Shown here in pieces: positions 5,028-5,532 of a stretch of DNA of 5,532 nucleotides. Position 1 is the first letter of the stretch, and each line of letters starts with the position of its first letter. Under the pieces are notes generated by a model. It ran no database searches, was not told the DNA's origin, and saw only the letters and a list, made by a program, of their open reading frames with translations. The position numbers and the translations under genes are program-made. Source of the DNA: an uncultured Lentisphaeraceae bacterium (lineage in GTDB: Bacteria; Verrucomicrobiota; Kiritimatiellia; RFP12; DVOR01); NCBI GenBank assembly GCA_946056345.1, contig CAMGJH010000090.1, positions 1 through 5,532 of the forward strand, in the 5' to 3' direction.

Positions 5028-5205
5028 AACATTCATCCCTACGCATCGCGCCACGCACCGCTCGCAGATGACGAGCGGCTGCGGTGCTGTTCTTCGCCGT
5101 GTCGCGCCCGGCGCACCCACAACCGCGCACAGCGCCCCAGCATCTACGCCGGTGCCGCACCGCCGATCCGCGCGTGCCGCTCCCCCTTCGCCCCCACCCT
5201 GCCAC
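5028..5205. other. GC-rich intergenic region between two tRNA units
   Basis: I see no gene here. The only open frames run into the tRNA genes or lack family features. CCGCTCG (5058-5064) and CGAGCGG (5072-5078) form a 7-bp inverted repeat around a 7-base loop, about 30 bases after tRNA-Thr. No T-run follows it. It may end or trim the Lys-Thr transcript, but this is only a guess. Confidence 0.5.
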
Positions 5206-5248
5206 AAAAAAATGCGCGGTGTTTGCAGAAAATGCTTGCAAGCCGCGC
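5206..5248 (-). terminator. Possible minus-strand terminator-like structure
   Basis: GCGCGG (5214-5219) and CCGCGC (5243-5248) are inverted repeats, with TTGCA (5223-5227) and TGCAA (5237-5241) nested inside. A run of seven A (5206-5212) lies on the left, so on the minus strand a hairpin would be followed by seven T. No minus-strand gene is visible that it could serve, and it overlaps the -35 box of the tRNA-Gly promoter, so it may be coincidental. Confidence 0.3.
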
Positions 5249-5264
5249 GAACGTGTGCTACAAT
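5236..5264 (+). promoter_or_regulatory. Promoter of the tRNA-Gly/Lys/Gly unit
   Basis: TTGCAA (5236-5241) and TACAAT (5259-5264) are 17 bases apart, with TGC (5256-5258) before the -10 hexamer. GAAAATG just upstream and the A-run at 5206-5212 could help polymerase binding. The predicted start near 5271 is about 14 bases before the first tRNA-Gly. A second promoter here means the two tRNA groups need not share one transcript. Confidence 0.85.
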
Positions 5265-5284
5265 TAACCCCGTTTTTTGAGCGT

Positions 5285-5360
5285 GCGAACTTAGCTCAAT
5301 TGGCAGAGCTCCACCTTGCCAAGGTGGAGGTTGAGGGTTCGAGTCCCTTAGTTCGCTCCA
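5285..5360 (+). tRNA. tRNA-Gly(GCC), first copy
   Basis: The 76-base cloverleaf has a fully paired acceptor stem GCGAACT/AGTTCGC, anticodon stem CCACC/GGTGG with loop TTGCCAA (anticodon GCC), and T-stem GAGGG/CCCTT with loop TTCGAGT. The discriminator is T and CCA is encoded at 5358-5360. It reads GGC and GGT, the dominant Gly codons of the fab genes here. tRNA-Lys(CTT) follows after only seven bases. Confidence 0.97.
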
Positions 5361-5367
5361 TCCTTTT

Positions 5368-5443
5368 GGGGGTGTAGCTCAGTTGGTAGAGCAAGTGACT
5401 CTTAATCACTGGGTCCACGGTTCGAGCCCGTGCACCCCTACCA
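5368..5443 (+). tRNA. tRNA-Lys(CTT)
   Basis: The 76-base cloverleaf has acceptor stem GGGGGTG/CACCCCT, in which the terminal 1-72 pair is G-T. The anticodon stem is AGTGA/TCACT with loop CTCTTAA (anticodon CTT at 5401-5403). The T-stem is CACGG/CCGTG with a normal TTCGAGC loop. The discriminator is A and CCA is encoded at 5441-5443. It reads AAG, the nearly exclusive Lys codon of the downstream lipid genes in this window. Together with the TTT gene it gives both lysine isoacceptors in one locus. Confidence 0.96.
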
Positions 5444-5477
5444 TTCCAAGGATGCGGCAGATGTGGCGTGCCAAGAA

Positions 5478-5532
5478 GCGAACTTAGCTCAATTGGCAGA
5501 GCTCCACCTTGCCAAGGTGGAGGTTGAGGGTT
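5478..5532 (+). tRNA. tRNA-Gly(GCC), second copy, cut by the window edge
   Basis: The 55 visible bases are identical to the first 55 bases of the tRNA-Gly gene at 5285. They include the acceptor 5' strand, D-arm, anticodon GCC arm and the start of the T-arm. The 3' part lies beyond the window. It sits 34 bases after tRNA-Lys(CTT). The sequences just upstream of the two copies are not alike, so only the gene itself is visibly conserved. Confidence 0.93.

Noticed and set aside
4993..5377. Small + strand and minus strand open frames around the tRNA genes
   Set aside because: They run through tRNA genes, lack ribosome binding sites and show no protein family features.

Overview
The window is a GC-rich bacterial chromosome segment (roughly 60% or more G+C by eye). 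All genes lie on the + strand. It holds one conserved housekeeping cluster followed by tRNA genes. The encoded proteins, a Bacillus-type zinc-ribbon L32, and short tandem DNA repeats in the intergenic space would suit a free-living or gut bacterium of the PVC group (Kiritimatiellota, Lentisphaerota or Verrucomicrobiota). That placement is an impression, not a demonstrated assignment.

Layout. Positions 1-206 are non-coding and repeat-rich: three units of a 22-bp tandem repeat, a perfect 8-bp hairpin, and an array of heptamers. A promoter at 207-237 then leads almost directly into coaD (245-796). Next come a DUF177/YceD protein (768-1256, GTG start, overlapping coaD by 29 bases), rpmF (1292-1471), plsX (1520-2653), fabD (2688-3608), fabG (3635-4399) and acpP (4462-4704). 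A strong intrinsic terminator closes the cluster at 4735-4762. The rest is tRNA: Lys(TTT) and Thr(TGT) behind one promoter, then after a 257-base gap Gly(GCC), Lys(CTT) and a second Gly(GCC) cut by the window edge, behind a second promoter.

How the genes work together. The block is the widespread DUF177-rpmF-plsX-fab cluster, which ties ribosome assembly to membrane lipid synthesis. CoaD makes dephospho-CoA, on the way to CoA, which supplies both malonyl-CoA and the phosphopantetheine arm of ACP. FabD loads malonyl groups onto ACP, FabG reduces 3-ketoacyl-ACP, and PlsX turns acyl-ACP into acyl-phosphate for phospholipid synthesis. fabH and fabF, common members of this cluster, are absent here.

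No new biological system is evident. The points most worth a second look are the tRNA-Lys(TTT) with C at position 55 and a C1-G72 pair, the apparently leaderless coaD, the two kinds of tandem repeat upstream of it, and the shortened zinc knuckle of L32.
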